Origin: Lachnospiraceae bacterium
GTDB lineage: Bacteria; Bacillota; Clostridia; Lachnospirales; Lachnospiraceae
Direction: 5' to 3'
NCBI GenBank assembly: GCA_022781925.1
Contig: JALESO010000082.1
Span: 1-64,000, forward strand
DNA: 64,000 bases
Below, one piece after another: positions 62,699 through 64,000 of this stretch. The notes under the pieces were generated by a model. That model made no database searches and was not told the DNA's origin. It saw only the letters and a list, made by a program, of their open reading frames with translations. Both the position numbers and the translations under genes were made by a program. The stretch's first letter is position 1; every line of letters starts with the position of its first letter.

Positions 62699-63796
62699 CA
62701 CGTATCCTACGATGCAGAAGTCATCGTCCAGCCGCTCGATCTCCATATTTTTCAGCGTGATCGCATCTGCCATCCGGTCAACACCAATTCCTTCCACCGG
62801 AGAACGTGCATCCATGCCGCCGATGAGTTTTCCGGCAATGTAGGCATATACTTTATTCACGATTCCCTCTTCCAGCGCGGAAGCATTCAACGTTCCACCG
62901 CCTTCTAGCAAAATACTGTCGATGTTCTGCTCGCCCAGCTTTTTCATCAGTTCCACCAGATTGACGCCATGTGTCCCCTCTGTTCCGATCAGTTGGATCC
63001 CTGCCTCTTTTAACTTCCGAATCTTTTCCTGCTTCCGCTCCGCTTCCAGTGCTTCCTGACTGCAGGCCACGATCGTCTCAATTTCCGATGCAGTCTTTAC
63101 GATCTGGCTTTCCAGTGGAATGTGCAGGTTGGAATCACAGATGATCCGCACCGGATCCACACCGCCTTCCACACGACAGTTCAGCATCGGATCATCCGCC
63201 AGCACCGTTCCGATGCCTACCATGATGCCCCGGTAGCGTCCCCGCATCCGATGCACCTGCGCTCTGGCTGTCTCTCCGGTCACCCATTTGGAATCTCCGG
63301 TGGCACAGGCGATTTTTCCGTCCAACGTCATGGCATATTTCATCACCACAAATGGTGTCTTCGTCGTGATGTAATGATAAAATACTTCGTTTAATTTCAG
63401 GCATTCCTCTTCCAGAATTCCGGTTTCCACATAAATGCCATGCTCCCGCAGGATCTGTACGCCCTTTCCTGCCACCAGTGGGTTGGAATCCATGCTTCCC
63501 ACAAAGACTCTGGCGATTTTTTTCTCAATGATAATGTCCGTACACGGTGGTGTCTTGCCCTGATGACAGCATGGCTCCAATGTCACATACAGATCAGCTC
63601 CTGTTGTATCCTCCGTACAACGGGTCAATGCATTCCGTTCCGCATGGAACTCTCCGTATTTCTCATGATACCCCTCACTGATGATCCGTCCATCTTTGAC
63701 TACCACACAGCCAACCATGGGATTTGGTGATGTATGGCCTTCTCCCTTTCGTGCCAGTTCCAATGCCCATCTCATATATTCTTCTTTTTTCTGCAT
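62693..63796 (-). CDS. ribD: Bifunctional diaminohydroxyphosphoribosylaminopyrimidine deaminase / reductase
   Basis: 367 residues from MQKKEEYMRWALELA (ATG 63794-63796, GGGAG upstream); an earlier in-frame Met would add 35 unlike residues. The N-terminal deaminase has zinc ligands in FHAERNAL and VTLEPCCHQGKTPPC (His, two Cys); the C-terminal reductase begins near TPFVVMKYAMTLDGKIA and ends with LIGGMDARSPVEGIG. First gene of the ribD-ribE-ribBA-ribH operon. Confidence 0.95.
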   Translation of the reverse strand: MQKKEEYMRWALELARKGEGHTSPNPMVGCVVVKDGRIISEGYHEKYGEFHAERNALTRCTEDTTGADLYVTLEPCCHQGKTPPCTDIIIEKKIARVFVGSMDSNPLVAGKGVQILREHGIYVETGILEEECLKLNEVFYHYITTKTPFVVMKYAMTLDGKIACATGDSKWVTGETARAQVHRMRGRYRGIMVGIGTVLADDPMLNCRVEGGVDPVRIICDSNLHIPLESQIVKTASEIETIVACSQEALEAERKQEKIRKLKEAGIQLIGTEGTHGVNLVELMKKLGEQNIDSILLEGGGTLNASALEEGIVNKVYAYIAGKLIGGMDARSPVEGIGVDRMADAITLKNMEIERLDDDFCIVGYVK

Positions 63797-63963
63797 AAAA
63801 AAATCACTCCCTTCAAGCTTCCAGGGATTTTCCTCTTCCATAAATCTTTGCGTTTCCTGATTTTTCTGTCTTCCTTTGCCTAATACAAATGTTAGTTTCA
63901 TATAACACCAGCATCCCGGCTCCGAAAATTTCTTTCAGATCAAAAATTTATGGTAAAAGAAAA

Positions 63964-63987
63964 TCCCTGAGAAATAAATCTCAGGGA
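63964..63987 (-). terminator. Terminator in the rib operon leader
   Basis: Minus strand: TCCCTGAGA-TTTATT-TCTCAGGGA followed by TTTTCTTTT, 168 bp upstream of ribD. Either it ends the gene to the right of the window, or it is the expression platform of an FMN riboswitch whose aptamer would lie beyond the edge. Confidence 0.8.
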
Positions 63988-64000
63988 GTGAAAATCTTTT

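Noticed and set aside
63797..63963. FMN riboswitch aptamer directly upstream of ribD
   Set aside because: No AGGATATGCTTCGGGG-like or GTGAAATTC-like aptamer blocks are visible in this leader inside the window.
1..64000. tRNA, rRNA, insertion sequences, prophage or attachment sites
   Set aside because: I looked through the intergenic gaps and reading frames on both strands and found no convincing candidate.

Overview
The window looks like chromosomal DNA of a spore-forming, anaerobic gut Firmicute, most likely a Lachnospiraceae (Blautia/Mediterraneibacter-like; genus not certain). The support is the hup-rqcP-yabP-yabQ-divIC-spoIIE-tilS-hpt-ftsH sporulation/division block, spoVT and cotS-type genes, a T-box controlled archaeal-type proS, pyruvate formate-lyase, and cell-wall-binding repeats of the GWWYVENG type on secreted glycosidases. 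I see no rRNA, tRNA, CRISPR array, transposase or phage gene.

Layout. 1-0.6 kb: a BlaI-type repressor and the start of an M56 (BlaR1-like) sensor peptidase. 0.9-3.0 kb: a cytoplasmic GH13 amylase/neopullulanase. 3.5-11.3 kb: the conserved sporulation/division block, read right to left from an HU promoter, with a Spo0A-type spoIIE promoter inside it. 11.5-17.6 kb: phosphoglucomutase, a CotS-like kinase, CCA-adding enzyme and proS with its T-box. 17.9-20.9 kb: pflBA. 21.2-28.2 kb: a soluble redox set (fumarate-reductase-like flavoprotein, NuoF-like and NuoG/GltD-fusion iron-sulfur proteins) divergent from a PucR-family regulator. 28.5-32.6 kb: glycerol-1-phosphate dehydrogenase and a two-subunit molybdopterin oxidoreductase. 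32.7-39 kb: SbcD/SbcC-like pair, spoVT, a MATE exporter, rsmH.

39.2-54.7 kb is the most distinctive part: an AraC regulator followed by two very large secreted, cell-wall-anchored glycosidases and a foldase-like lipoprotein. The 3006-residue enzyme joins a GH30 endo-beta-1,6-galactanase-like domain, a GH43_24 exo-beta-1,3-galactanase-like domain and a right-handed beta-helix domain of unknown activity. The 1357-residue enzyme is a LamG-GH43 arabinofuranosidase-like protein. Together they read as a surface system for plant type II arabinogalactan (arabinogalactan-protein glycans). Both enzyme genes are preceded by the same ~50-bp promoter/palindrome module, probably the AraC target.

54.8-60 kb: a cytidylate-kinase-like protein, a lipoprotein, a TetR regulator, a sodium/solute symporter behind a 45-bp tandem repeat, and a HAD phosphatase. 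60.1-63.8 kb: the riboflavin operon ribD-ribE-ribBA-ribH, with a 34-bp triple repeat between ribD and ribE.

Other items worth a look: a two-copy structured intergenic RNA-like element (3.2 and 16.0 kb), a multi-hairpin spacer inside the redox operon, and 14-bp iterated repeats before the MATE gene. Domain calls rest on reading motifs by eye; no database search was run.
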